Source: Streptomyces sp. NBC_01478
GTDB taxonomy: Bacteria > Actinomycetota > Actinomycetes > Streptomycetales > Streptomycetaceae
Assembly (NCBI RefSeq): GCF_036227225.1
Contig: NZ_CP109444.1
Location: 5,003,501 to 5,067,500, forward strand
Length of the DNA: 64,000 bases
Direction: 5' to 3'
Position 1 is the stretch's first letter. The number at the start of each line of letters is the position of its first letter. Below are positions 33,961-42,759 of the stretch, one piece after another. A program made the position numbers and the translations under genes. Below the pieces are notes generated by a model, which did not search any database, had not been told where the DNA came from, and saw only the letters and a program-made list of their open reading frames with translations.

Positions 33961-34485
33961 ATGACAACGACCGAGTGGATCACCGACATCGCCCTCATCC
34001 TCGTCGTCTTCCGGCAGCTGCGGGAAGGCCGACTCGACCTCAAGTCCTTCCTGATCCCGCTGGGGATCGTGACCTTCGTGGCCTACTCCTACCTGGACAG
34101 CGTTCCTACCGCGGGCAACGACCTGCTGCTGATCGGGGTCCTGATGAGCGTGGGTGCTGCGCTCGGCGTCGCCGGCGGCATCTGCACCCGGCTCCGAACC
34201 GTTGGCGAGCACGTCCTGATCAAGGCCGGTGCGGTGTCGGCGATCCTGTGGGTAGTGGGCATGGGGGCGCGGATGGGTTTCCAGATGTGGACCGAGCACG
34301 GGGGTGGCGCCGACGACGTCGCCCGGTTCAGCATCACTCACCACATCACCAGCGAGGATGCCTGGGTAGCGGCGTTCGTGTTGATGGCACTCACCGAAGT
34401 GGTCACGCGGCTGGCCACGATCTTCATACGAAGCCGGACCCGGACGGTGACCCACCCCGTGCCCGTCCTCGACCGTACGGCCTGA
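33961..34485 (+). CDS. Membrane protein, about five transmembrane segments
   Basis: 174 residues. Hydrophobic segments at about residues 5-20 (ITDIALILVVF), 30-45 (FLIPLGIVTFVAYSYL), 55-75 (LLLIGVLMSVGAALGVAGG), 85-105 (AGAVSAILWVVGMGA) and 130-150 (AWVAAFVLMALTEVV). The charged patch RQLREGRLDLKSFLIPL after the first helix resembles CcdC/DUF1453-type proteins. The ATG at 33961 has GAGGG before it. It ends two bases before the histidine kinase start and is probably part of the same operon, perhaps as a sensor partner or target. Function unknown. Confidence 0.75.
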   Translation: MTTTEWITDIALILVVFRQLREGRLDLKSFLIPLGIVTFVAYSYLDSVPTAGNDLLLIGVLMSVGAALGVAGGICTRLRTVGEHVLIKAGAVSAILWVVGMGARMGFQMWTEHGGGADDVARFSITHHITSEDAWVAAFVLMALTEVVTRLATIFIRSRTRTVTHPVPVLDRTA

Positions 34486-34487
34486 CC

Positions 34488-35699
34488 GTGCGTTATGTTC
34501 TGCCCGTGTTCGCAACCGAGAGCGCCCCTCCCCACGGGAAGACCGCGGCCCAGGGGGCGGGCTCGCGGCCGGTTCCCGGACAGGACCCGCGTGTGCAGTG
34601 GGTGCTGACCCTCGCGGTCATCGTCGTCGGAATCCTGACGATCCGGCCCATGGGTTTCAGCGGCCGGGGTCTGACCGTCGCTGTCCTCTTCGTGATCAAC
34701 TCTGCGGCGCTGCTGGCCCGGCGCCTGCCCGAGAGCAAGGTTCCCCAGCATCTCGCTCTCGTCTGGCTGTCCCTCGGCGTCGTCGCGGCGGCCGCTCTGA
34801 TCGGCGCCGGCCGCAGCGGAACGACTTACCTTTTCGCCTTCTTCCTCGCCGGTCACATCGGATACCGGCTCGAGACCAAGCCGGCCCTCGTTCTCGCGGG
34901 GATCTGCAGTCTGCTCTGCGGCGGTGTCCTGTACTTCCACCTCGGGCCGGGGCACCTCCTGTTGCCCTGGGCACTCGGTCTCGCCACCGGCGCCCCGGTC
35001 CTGGTCGGCATCGTCAACCGCAGTCAACGCCGGGCCGTACTGGCGGCGATCGCGGCAGCCGAGTCGGCCGAACGCGCCGCCCGGGCCGAGGCCCAGACCG
35101 CCGTGCTGACCGAGCGCAGTCGGATCGCACGGGACGTGCACGACGTTCTGGCGCACTCGCTGGCCGGGATCAACATGCAGTTGGAGCTGGCCGATGCACT
35201 GATCGACACCGGTGACCTGGAGAAGGTCCGGGAGGCCAACAACAAGGCCCACGGCCTGGTCAAAGAGAGCCTGAAACAGGCTCAGTGGACCGTGCACGCG
35301 CTGCGCGAGGACTCGCTGCCGCTGCTGGAGAGCCTGGCCGCGATGCTCGAATCGTCGGGTCACCGTGGCGTTCTCACCGTCACCGGGACCGTCCGTGAGG
35401 TGCCGGTCCAAGTGACCCAGAATCTGCTGCGGATCGCCCAGGAGGCGCTGACCAACGCCGCTCGGCACGCTCCCGGGGGAGATGCCGGCGTGGAGCTGAC
35501 GTTCGCCGCCTCCTCGACCACACTGAGGATCTGCAACCGCCCCGCCACCCGTGAGGTGACCGCGGGCGTCGGTAGCGGGATGGGGTTGATCGGAATGCGC
35601 GAACGCGTCGCTCTGCTGGGCGGAACCGTCACCGCGGGCCCGGTCACCGAGGGACCGGATCAGGGCGGCTGGCAGGTGGAGGCAGTGATCCCGGGATGA
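34488..35699 (+). CDS. Sensor histidine kinase, NarL/DesK type
   Basis: About 403 residues. Five or six transmembrane segments occupy residues ~35-170. The dimerisation and phosphoacceptor box is RSRIARDVHDVLAHSLAG (HisKA_3), and the ATP domain has NLLRIAQEALTNAARHAPG (N box) and GMGLIGMRERVALLGG (G box). It would phosphorylate a LuxR-type regulator. GTG at 34488 or 34506 could start it. Its stop overlaps the start of the response regulator by four bases, but that partner is broken, so the kinase is an orphan here. Confidence 0.85.
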   Translation: MRYVLPVFATESAPPHGKTAAQGAGSRPVPGQDPRVQWVLTLAVIVVGILTIRPMGFSGRGLTVAVLFVINSAALLARRLPESKVPQHLALVWLSLGVVAAAALIGAGRSGTTYLFAFFLAGHIGYRLETKPALVLAGICSLLCGGVLYFHLGPGHLLLPWALGLATGAPVLVGIVNRSQRRAVLAAIAAAESAERAARAEAQTAVLTERSRIARDVHDVLAHSLAGINMQLELADALIDTGDLEKVREANNKAHGLVKESLKQAQWTVHALREDSLPLLESLAAMLESSGHRGVLTVTGTVREVPVQVTQNLLRIAQEALTNAARHAPGGDAGVELTFAASSTTLRICNRPATREVTAGVGSGMGLIGMRERVALLGGTVTAGPVTEGPDQGGWQVEAVIPG

Positions 35700-36184
35700 G
35701 TGAACCGACCGAGAAGCCGCAGCGGTTGAGGGTGGTCGTCGCCGACGATCAGGCCGCCGTTCGGGAGCCGCTCGCCGCAGTGCTCGGGCTGTCCGAGGAC
35801 ATCGACGTCGTCGGGCCGCCGCGGACGGAAGCGAGGTGCTGACGGCTGTTGCCGCCGGGCCGGTGGACGTCGTGCTGATGGACCTGCGCATGCCCGTGAT
35901 GGACGGGATCGAGGCAACCCGTCGGCTGGGCGAGGAGTACCCGGAGGTGGCGGTGGTCGTGCTGACCACCTTCGCCGACGACGACTCGATCCTGGGCGCG
36001 CTGAGCGCAGGAGCCCGTGGTTACCTGGCCAAGAACGCGGGACGCCAGGACATCACCCGGGCGATCCGGGCCGCTGCCGCCGGTCAGTCCGTGCTCGACC
36101 GCGAGGTCCAGGACCGGCTGCTCGCCACCGTCAGGACCAAGGCGCCGGTGCCGGGACAGGCCCTGCCCGAGGACCTCACACCCC
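35696..36184 (+). pseudogene. Response regulator, frameshifted and lacking its DNA-binding domain
   Basis: The receiver begins RLRVVVADDQAAVREPLAAV, then stops early near 35841. One extra G in the run at about 35814 restores VVGAAADGSEVLTAV and joins the second frame, which carries the phosphoacceptor Asp in DVVLMDLRMPVMDG, the switch Thr in VLTTFADDDS and the Lys in RGYLAKNAG. The sequence ends at LPEDLTPR, exactly where the LuxR helix-turn-helix should begin, and the transposase-like copy B follows 18 bp later. Even with the frame repaired it could not bind DNA as a NarL-type regulator. Confidence 0.85.
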
Positions 36185-36202
36185 GCCTCCCGGCCAGTGC
36201 CT

Positions 36203-36715
36203 GTGGACCTCACCAACGCGCGCGCCACCGCCGCCCACACAGCGGCCAAGCCGCCCGTTCCCATTCCCCAGACCGAACGGCTGCGGCCACCGCCAGCGGA
36301 CCATCTGCCGAAGATCTGCCAGAAGCCCACCATCACCGTCCGCCCCGGCGACCTCGGGAAGATCGACAAGTACCGGCAGGACCGGCACTACCTCGACCCG
36401 GCCTGGCAGGACGCCTACCGCCCCGGCCGAGCCAACATTGAGGGGTTGAACGGCAGGGCCAAGAGCCACGGCATCGATATCGCCGACCCCCGCCAGCGAC
36501 TCGCCCACGGCCGCGTCGCCCAGACCATCCTCCTCGCCTTGATGATCCTCACCATCAACCTGGGCATCCTGCTCGCCTGGGACCAGACCACGACGGAGAC
36601 TTCCTCCAACGCCGTCCCCGCAGACTCCACGACACCGAACGGGCTCACGCCACCGCCGGTCATCGCAACCGGACTCCCCCCGCCCCGCCGGCCCCCGGAC
36701 GCCACAGCAAACTGA
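36203..36715 (+). pseudogene. Transposase-like C-terminal fragment, copy B
   Basis: An open frame of up to 170 residues beginning with the same GTGGACCTCACCAAC as copy A. The middle, RPGRANIEGLNGRAKSHGID followed by RQRLAHGRVAQTILLALMIL, resembles the last part of DDE-type transposases of the kind ending R-N-x-x-E-G-x-N-G, whose Glu completes the catalytic triad. No upstream catalytic Asp residues are present. It is therefore a fragment, or a small gene derived from one. It joins the truncated response regulator on the left. Confidence 0.6.
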
Positions 36716-36876
36716 CACCTCAGTAGCGCGCCGAGAGCATCCACGCGCCCACCGGCGACTCCAGCCTGCCTTGAGCACCCGTCTTCACCCGCGCTCACCG
36801 CGAAACCCCACCGAGCACGCCCCCACAGCCATCGCCACGTTCGGACACCGCCTCGAACAAGCCCAGCACATGCAAA

Positions 36877-36910
36877 GATCCCGCCCGATCAACAGATCGG
36901 ACGGGATCTC
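36877..36910 (-). terminator. Terminator downstream of tRNA-Ala
   Basis: AGATCCCG-C-CCGATC (36877-36891) pairs with GATCGG-A-CGGGATCT (36896-36910), 14 of 15 pairs, four-base loop, followed on the minus strand by TTTGC. It lies 40 bp past the tRNA 3' end. Confidence 0.75.
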
Positions 36911-36949
36911 GTCAACTACTCCCGAGCCAACTCAAGAACAGTCGTGCGG

Positions 36950-37023
36950 TGGACCTGTGGGGATTTGAACCCCAGACCCCCTCGATGCGAACGAGGTGCG
37001 CTACCAGACTGCGCCACAGGCCC
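36950..37023 (-). tRNA. tRNA-Ala (anticodon CGC)
   Basis: 74 nt fold fully: acceptor GGGCCTG with CAGGTCC, D-stem GCGC/GCGC, anticodon stem CCTCG/CGAGG with loop TTCGCAT (anticodon CGC, reading GCG), T-arm TGGGG-TTCAAAT-CCCCA, discriminator A. CCA is not encoded. The 3' end faces the degraded accessory region at 25.6-36.9 kb, the usual orientation for an integration target. Confidence 0.95.
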
Positions 37024-37084
37024 TTGCAACGAGTGAAACTCTAGCATCCCCGTCAGGGTGCTTGGAAATCCGTTCCGTGCCTGG

Positions 37085-38455
37085 TCACTCGTTGGCCGCG
37101 CGGGGCCGTTCGCCGTCCTCGTACTGGTCGAAGAGGGGGGTGCGGCCCCGCTCGCGGGCGCGGCGGGCGGAGGCGGCGCGGCGGGCGTCGGTGCGGCCGT
37201 CCGCCGTCGTCCTGTCCTCCGACGGGTCCTCCCCGTCCTCGTCCCGGGCGTCGTCCCTGACGTCCCCGGCATCGTGGTCGTCCCGTGCGCCGGACTGCGC
37301 TTCCTGCTCCGGTGCCACGGAACTGGAGCGCGCCGAGCTCCACGCGTCCGGCGCCCCGAGGTCCACGTCGGACGTGGCGCGCGGCGCGACCGGCGCGGTG
37401 ACGTACGTCGGCAGCGGCACCGGTACCGGGTCCCAACTGTCGCCCTGGCCGGGCCTGCGCTGCCGCTCGCGCTGCTGGTCGACCCACTCGGCGTGGTCGG
37501 TCTGCTCGACGAGGGCGCGGCGGTCGGCGGCGAGCGCGGACAGCCCGGGGTCCGTCTCCGATTCCGGGCCCTCCTCGGTGTCGTCGATCGTGGCGTCCAC
37601 GGAGGCGCGCCTGCGCGGCTGACGCTCCCGCAGTCGCTGAGCGGCGACCTCGGCCTGGCGCCGGTCCATCTGGTAGGCGAAGCGGCGGCGTTCCTGGGAG
37701 CGCAGGTAGGCGATGTACCCGCTGAGCAGTACCGCCGGCACGCCGGGCGCCCAGAGCAGGGCGAGCCCGCCGACCGCCGCGACGATCGCGCCGAGTGTGA
37801 AGGCGAGGAAGAGCATCACGGTGGTACGTCGGCGGCGCGCGAGCACCTTCACGCGCCGGGCGCGCGCTGCCGCGGCCTCCTCGGCGGGGGTGCGCCGCGC
37901 GACCGGGACGCGCTTGCGGGCAGGCCTGGAGGCGGACTTGGGTGCCTGGGCGGGAACTTGCTGGGGTGCCGGGTTGACCGCCTGGTCGCGGACTTGCTCA
38001 CGTGCCGGTTCGCGAACCGGCTCACGCTCGGCTTCGCGCGCCGATTCACGCCCCGCCGCACGCTCCGGTTCGCGCACGACCGCACGGTCCGATTCGCGCC
38101 CGGCCCCACGCTCGGGTTCTCGCGCCGCTTCCGGCCGCTCCTGGCTCTGCTGCCGGACGGACGCGCGCACCTGGGAACGGGCCGGGGGCATGGCGAAGGC
38201 CCGGACGTCCACCGAGTCGGTGACGGCGTCCGGCACGACGGCGCTGGGCTCCCCCTCCTCGGCGGAGCGCGCCCGCAGGTCCTTGGCGTACCGGCGCTCC
38301 ATTCCCGCCCGTCCGGACAGCAGCCGGATGGCGGTGCTGAAGCGTTCCGTCGGACGGGCCTCGTTCAGCTCGTCCTGCCTACGGAGCCACATCGGCACCA
38401 AGTAGGCGGCCCAGGCCCCGACAATGACTGCGTAGATGAGGCCGCTGCTGCTCAC
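37085..38455 (-). CDS. sepX: Divisome membrane protein SepX/GlpR
   Basis: 456 residues. An N-terminal hydrophobic segment (SGLIYAVIVGAWAAYLVPMW) precedes RRQDELNEARPTERFSTAIR, a strongly conserved SepX start. A long charged linker (~85-175) with repeated REPERAAGRES-like units follows, then two transmembrane segments (~210-250), and an acidic disordered tail. In Streptomyces, SepX stabilises FtsZ rings and sporulation septa; in Corynebacterium the homologue GlpR is the membrane receptor of Glp. Here glp lies 2 kb upstream on the same strand, the same neighbourhood. Start is GTG. The AT-richer 235 bp upstream probably holds its promoter. Confidence 0.9.
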   Translation of the reverse strand: MSSSGLIYAVIVGAWAAYLVPMWLRRQDELNEARPTERFSTAIRLLSGRAGMERRYAKDLRARSAEEGEPSAVVPDAVTDSVDVRAFAMPPARSQVRASVRQQSQERPEAAREPERGAGRESDRAVVREPERAAGRESAREAEREPVREPAREQVRDQAVNPAPQQVPAQAPKSASRPARKRVPVARRTPAEEAAAARARRVKVLARRRRTTVMLFLAFTLGAIVAAVGGLALLWAPGVPAVLLSGYIAYLRSQERRRFAYQMDRRQAEVAAQRLRERQPRRRASVDATIDDTEEGPESETDPGLSALAADRRALVEQTDHAEWVDQQRERQRRPGQGDSWDPVPVPLPTYVTAPVAPRATSDVDLGAPDAWSSARSSSVAPEQEAQSGARDDHDAGDVRDDARDEDGEDPSEDRTTADGRTDARRAASARRARERGRTPLFDQYEDGERPRAANE

Positions 38456-38695
38456 GCCTCACACGGTAGAGGGGTTTGAGTGAGGCCATCTGCCAATTGA
38501 GCCGGTGTGTCGCACGATCTGGCTGATATTTCGAGCTTTTTTTGTGACGGATGCGATCAACAGGCCGCCGAGTTGGCGAATTCATTGCCCCAAGGCGGTC
38601 ATCCGTCGATCACTTTCGAACACTTATTCCATTTCCGAGGATCCGGGCTTCCGGGGCTCCGGCCTTCCGCCCGTCCGGGCCCAACAGGCTCCCCG

Positions 38696-39310
38696 CTACG
38701 CGGGATTGTCGTGCGGGGTGCTCCGGGAGCGCGCCCGCTGCCAGCGGGCCAGCAGCCCCTCGGGCACCTCTTCCGCGGTGAGCGCGAAGACGAGATGGTC
38801 GCGCCAGGCGCCGTCGATGTGGAGATAACGGGGTCTGAGCCCCTCCTCACGGAATCCGAGTTTCTCGACGACCCGGCGGCTCGGGCCGTTCTCCGGGCGA
38901 ATGCAGACCTCGATGCGGTGCAGTCCCACGGCACGGAAACAGTGGTCGACGACGAGCGCCACGGACGTCGGCATCACTCCGCGCCCGGCCACCGACTCGT
39001 CCACCCAGTAGCCGATGTGACCCGAGCACATCGAGCCCCAGGTGATCCCGGCGACCGTCAACTGCCCGACCAGGCGCCCCTGGTACTCGATGACGAACGG
39101 CAGCATCCGGCCCGAGTTCGCCTCGGACCGCAGGTGCCGCACCATCTGCCGGTACGTCGGCCGGTGCGCGATCGGCCCGCTGGGGGTGGGCGGCGGAATG
39201 GTCGCCTCCCAGGGGCGCAGCCAGTCCCGGTTGCGCCGGTTGACCTCGCGCCAGTCCCGCTGGTCACGCAGTTTTATCGGCCTCAGGACGATGTCGCCGT
39301 CCACCAGCAC
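38696..39310 (-). CDS. GNAT family N-acetyltransferase (RimJ-like)
   Basis: 204 residues from the GTG. IGYWVDESVAGRGVMPTSVA is the acetyl-CoA loop and IEVCIRPENGPSRRVVEKLGF the conserved RimJ/RimL end. It acetylates an unidentified amine, perhaps a protein N-terminus. In frame upstream, CTGAACAGCCCATCCTGG encodes NSPSW, which in my memory belongs to the family N-terminus; that CTG (39334) overlaps the moaB stop as CTGA. Translation may therefore start there. Confidence 0.88.
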   Translation of the reverse strand: MLVDGDIVLRPIKLRDQRDWREVNRRNRDWLRPWEATIPPPTPSGPIAHRPTYRQMVRHLRSEANSGRMLPFVIEYQGRLVGQLTVAGITWGSMCSGHIGYWVDESVAGRGVMPTSVALVVDHCFRAVGLHRIEVCIRPENGPSRRVVEKLGFREEGLRPRYLHIDGAWRDHLVFALTAEEVPEGLLARWQRARSRSTPHDNPA

Positions 39311-39330
39311 GGCGGGCCAGGATGGGCTGT

Positions 39331-39873
39331 TCAGCTCGCACCCCCACTGGTGTCGGCGGGTCTGGGGTGATCGCCGCCTCGGATCTGGTCGACGGCGTGC
39401 GCCAGCAGGGGCTCCAGGACGGCGAGGCCGTCCCGCACCCCGCCGGCGGAACCCGGCAGGTTGACGATCAGTGTGCCCCCGGCGACTCCGGCAAGGCCAC
39501 GGGAGAGCGCCGCGGTCGGCACCTTCTCCCGGCCGTACGCCCGGATGGCCTCGGCGATGCCCGGCACTTCGTAGTCGATCACCGCGCGGGTGGCCTCGGG
39601 GGTGCGGTCGGTGGGCGAGACGCCGGTGCCGCCAGTGGTGACGACGGCGTCGTAACCGGCTTCTATGGCTGCGCGCAGGGCGGCCTCGACCGGGCGGCCG
39701 TCGGGGACCACCTGCGGTCCCTCGACCACGAACCCGAAGCGCTTGAGGCCGTCGGTGACCAAGGGGCCGCCCTTGTCCTCGTAGACCCCAGCGGCTGCCC
39801 GGTTGGAGGCGGTGACCACCAAGGCCCTGTACGGCGCGGGCAGCGCGCCGCCGGCCGAATCGTCGGGGCTCAT
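39331..39873 (-). CDS. moaB: Molybdopterin biosynthesis protein MoaB/MogA family
   Basis: 180 residues. [20 protein letters not shown] starts the MoCF-binding fold; [19 protein letters not shown] is the molybdopterin-binding loop and [15 protein letters not shown] the second. It adenylylates molybdopterin before metal insertion. The start overlaps the moaC stop by four bases, and the downstream acetyltransferase abuts its stop, giving a compact moaC-moaB-gnat operon. Confidence 0.92.
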   Translation of the reverse strand: MSPDDSAGGALPAPYRALVVTASNRAAAGVYEDKGGPLVTDGLKRFGFVVEGPQVVPDGRPVEAALRAAIEAGYDAVVTTGGTGVSPTDRTPEATRAVIDYEVPGIAEAIRAYGREKVPTAALSRGLAGVAGGTLIVNLPGSAGGVRDGLAVLEPLLAHAVDQIRGGDHPRPADTSGGAS

Positions 39874-40382
39874 GTCCGGCTCCAGTCCCCCGACTTGCCG
39901 CCCGTCTTCTCCTCCACGCGCACGTCCGTGATGACCGCTCCCTTGTCGACCGCCTTGACCATGTCGATCACGGTGAGCGCGGCGACAGAGACCGCGGTGA
40001 GCGCCTCCATCTCGACGCCCGTACGGTCCGTCGTCCTCACGGTGGCCCGGATCCGTACGGAGTCGTCCGCGACCGACAGATCCAGTTTCACACCCGACAC
40101 CGACAACGGGTGGCAGAGCGGGATCAGGTCCGGGGTGCGTTTGGCGCCCATGATCCCCGCGATGCGCGCGGTGGCCAGGGCGTCGCCCTTGGGGACCCCT
40201 TCGCCGCGCAGCAGTTCGACCACGCGGGGCGAGACGAGGACGCGTCCGCTGGCGGTGGCGGTGCGCGCGGTCACGTCTTTGCCGGACACGTCGACCATCC
40301 GGGCGGCGCCCGCGTCGTCGATGTGGGTGAGGCGGTCTTGCGCAAGGGGTCCGGGGGTGTCCCCCCGGAAAGGCTCAGTCAT
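39870..40382 (-). CDS. moaC: Cyclic pyranopterin monophosphate synthase
   Basis: 170 residues. [16 protein letters not shown] and [23 protein letters not shown] are diagnostic of MoaC, with the catalytic Lys near DMVKAVDKG. It converts the MoaA product into cPMP in molybdenum-cofactor synthesis. It is 62 bp downstream of glp and overlaps moaB by four bases. Confidence 0.95.
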   Translation of the reverse strand: MTEPFRGDTPGPLAQDRLTHIDDAGAARMVDVSGKDVTARTATASGRVLVSPRVVELLRGEGVPKGDALATARIAGIMGAKRTPDLIPLCHPLSVSGVKLDLSVADDSVRIRATVRTTDRTGVEMEALTAVSVAALTVIDMVKAVDKGAVITDVRVEEKTGGKSGDWSRT

Positions 40383-40444
40383 GCTGTGTGGCGCTCCCGG
40401 TCCGGGCGTGTTGTGCGCGACACGGTACCGCCAACCGCGAGTGG

Positions 40445-41767
40445 TCAGCGGAGCAGGACCACCTGGACCTCGGTGCCGGGCTCGACGGACTCGACGTCCT
40501 CGGGGACGACGATCAGCGCGTCGGCGAGCGCGAGGGCCGCGACCAGGTGCGATCCGGCGCCCCCTACGGGGGTCACCTCGCCGTCGGCGTACGTTCCGCG
40601 CAGGAACTGTCTGCGGCCCTTGGGGGAGGTCAGCGCCTTGTCCGTGGTGAGGGTGGCCCGGGTCGTCGGGCGGTGGACGTCGTCGAGGCCCATCAGGGTG
40701 CGGATCGCGGGCCGGGCGAACAGTTCGAAGGAGACGTACGACGACACGGGGTTGCCGGGGAGGGCCAGCAGCGGGATGTGGTCGGGGCCGATGGAGCCGA
40801 AGCCCTGGGGTTTGCCGGGCTGCATCGCGAGCTTGCGGAAGTCGATCCCGGCGCCCGCCTCGTCCTCGTCCCCCACGGAGGACAACGCCTCCTTGACGAC
40901 GTCGTACGCCCCGACGCTCACGCCGCCGGTGGTGACCAGGAGGTCGGCGCGGACGAGCTGGTCCTCGATGGTGTCACGGAGGGTCTCGGCGTCGTCGGCG
41001 ACGGCGCCCACCCGGTAGGCGATGGCGCCGGCGTCGCGGGCGGCGGCGGTGAGGGCGAAGCTGTTGGAGTCGTAGATCTGGCCGTCGCCCAACTGCTCGT
41101 CGGGCTGGACGAGTTCGCTGCCGGTGGACATGACGACCACGCGGGGGCGGGGGCGGACGCGGACCGTGCCGCGGCCGATCGCGGCGAGCAGGGCGATCTG
41201 CGGCGGGCCGAGGATCGTGCCGGCGTCCAGGGCGCGGTCGCCCGCCTTCACGTCGCTGCCCGTCGCACGTACGTGCGCGCGTGCCTCGGCCGGGCGGTAC
41301 ACCTGCACCTGGCCGCCGGCGGCCTCGGGGGCCTGGCTGCGGGCCCGCATGCCGGTGACCGGGCCGTCGCCGAGGCCTCCGTCGGTCCATTCCACGGGGA
41401 CGACGGCCTCGGCGCCGGGCGGGAGCGGGGCGCCGGTCATGATGCGGGCGGCCTCTCCGGGGCCCACGTGGAGCGGCTCGGCCCGGCCCGCCGCGACGTC
41501 GCCGACGACCGTCAGGACGGCGGGGAACTCCTCGCTCGCGCCCGCGACGTCCGTGACCCGCACCGCGTACCCGTCCATCGAGCTGTTGTCGAAGGGCGGG
41601 AGCGAGACCGGCACCGTGATGTCCTCGACCAGGACGCAGCCCTGGGCGTCGAGCAGTTGCAGCTCGATGGGTTCCAGGGGGCGGACGGTCGCGAGGATGT
41701 CCTCCAGGTGCTCGTCCACCGTCCAGAGGTGGTCGGGTCCTGGGGTGCGGTTCGCGGCGGTGCTCAA
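40445..41767 (-). CDS. glp: Gephyrin-like molybdotransferase / divisome protein Glp
   Basis: 440 residues of the MoeA/gephyrin-E type: [13 protein letters not shown] near the N-terminus, [25 protein letters not shown] and [10 protein letters not shown]. MoeA ligates molybdate to adenylylated molybdopterin; the actinobacterial Glp paralogue instead (or also) binds FtsZ and the membrane receptor GlpR. The proximity of sepX/glpR and of moaC/moaB fits either role. Start is a TTG just after galU (5 bp gap), so it is probably co-transcribed with galU. Confidence 0.88.
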   Translation of the reverse strand: MSTAANRTPGPDHLWTVDEHLEDILATVRPLEPIELQLLDAQGCVLVEDITVPVSLPPFDNSSMDGYAVRVTDVAGASEEFPAVLTVVGDVAAGRAEPLHVGPGEAARIMTGAPLPPGAEAVVPVEWTDGGLGDGPVTGMRARSQAPEAAGGQVQVYRPAEARAHVRATGSDVKAGDRALDAGTILGPPQIALLAAIGRGTVRVRPRPRVVVMSTGSELVQPDEQLGDGQIYDSNSFALTAAARDAGAIAYRVGAVADDAETLRDTIEDQLVRADLLVTTGGVSVGAYDVVKEALSSVGDEDEAGAGIDFRKLAMQPGKPQGFGSIGPDHIPLLALPGNPVSSYVSFELFARPAIRTLMGLDDVHRPTTRATLTTDKALTSPKGRRQFLRGTYADGEVTPVGGAGSHLVAALALADALIVVPEDVESVEPGTEVQVVLLR

Positions 41768-41772
41768 CGTTG

Positions 41773-42675
41773 CTACATCTCCTCGGCTACGTAACTGCGA
41801 AGCCAGGCGCGGAAGTCCGGGCCCAGGTCTTCACGTTCGCACGCGAGTCTGACAATGGCACGCAGATAGTCGCCCCGGTCGCCGGTGTCATAGCGGCGGC
41901 CCTTGAAGACGACGCCGTGCACGGGGCCGCCGATCTTCTCGTCGGTGGCCAATTGCTGGAGGGCGTCGGTGAGTTGGATCTCGCCGCCGCGGCCGGGTTC
42001 GGTCTTGCGCAGTATGTCGAAGATGTGGGGGTCGAGGACGTAGCGGCCGATGATCGCGTAGTTCGACGGGGCGTCGGCCGCCTCCGGCTTCTCGACCAGG
42101 CCGGTGACCTTGACGACGTCGTCGTCCGCGGTGGCCTCTACGGCCGCGCAGCCGTAGAGGTGGATCTGCTCGGGTGCGACCTCCATGAGGGCGACGACGC
42201 TGCCGCCGTGCTGCTCCTGGACGGCGACCATGCGCGCGAGGAGGGGGTCCCGGGGGTCGATCAGGTCATCCCCGAGGAGGACGGCGAAAGGCTCGTGGCC
42301 GACGTGCGGGGCCGCGCACAGGACGGCGTGGCCGAGGCCCTTGGGGTCGCCCTGGCGGACGTAGTGCATGGTGGCGAGGTCGCTGGACTCCTGGACCTTG
42401 GCCAGCCGGCTCGCGTCGCCCTTCTTCTGGAGGGCGGATTCGAGCTCGTAGTTGCGGTCGAAGTGGTCCTCTAGGGGGCGCTTGTTGCGTCCGGTGATCA
42501 TGAGGACGTCATCGAGCCCAGCCGACACGGCTTCTTCGACCACGTACTGGATCGCGGGCTTGTCCACGACCGGCAGCATCTCCTTGGGAGTTGCCTTCGT
42601 GGCCGGCAGGAACCTGGTGCCTAGACCGGCTGCGGGGATGACAGCCTTGCTGATCCTGGGGTTCGACTGAGTCAT
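41773..42675 (-). CDS. galU: UTP-glucose-1-phosphate uridylyltransferase
   Basis: 300 residues. ISKAVIPAAGLGTRFLPATK is the nucleotide-binding N-terminus with the catalytic Arg/Lys; MLPVVDKPAIQYVVEEA and FAVLLGDDLID follow, and EKPE in GLVEKPEAAD is the sugar-phosphate loop. It makes UDP-glucose for cell-wall and glycogen-type polymers. It is the first gene of the leftward run galU-glp-moaC-moaB-gnat and diverges from the cyclo-ligase gene. Confidence 0.94.
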   Translation of the reverse strand: MTQSNPRISKAVIPAAGLGTRFLPATKATPKEMLPVVDKPAIQYVVEEAVSAGLDDVLMITGRNKRPLEDHFDRNYELESALQKKGDASRLAKVQESSDLATMHYVRQGDPKGLGHAVLCAAPHVGHEPFAVLLGDDLIDPRDPLLARMVAVQEQHGGSVVALMEVAPEQIHLYGCAAVEATADDDVVKVTGLVEKPEAADAPSNYAIIGRYVLDPHIFDILRKTEPGRGGEIQLTDALQQLATDEKIGGPVHGVVFKGRRYDTGDRGDYLRAIVRLACEREDLGPDFRAWLRSYVAEEM

Positions 42676-42697
42676 GCCCGAACCTTATCCGGTGCCT

Positions 42698-42726
42698 TTG
42701 TGCAGAATCTGTGGCCCCGGTTAAAA
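42698..42726 (+). promoter_or_regulatory. Candidate promoter of the cyclo-ligase gene
   Basis: TTGTGC (42698-42703) and TTAAAA (42721-42726) are 17 bp apart, 34 bp before the start codon. The stretch is clearly AT-richer than its surroundings. Sequence-based only. Confidence 0.4.
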
Positions 42727-42759
42727 CACTCTCATATGAGCCTATTAGGAAGGATACGG

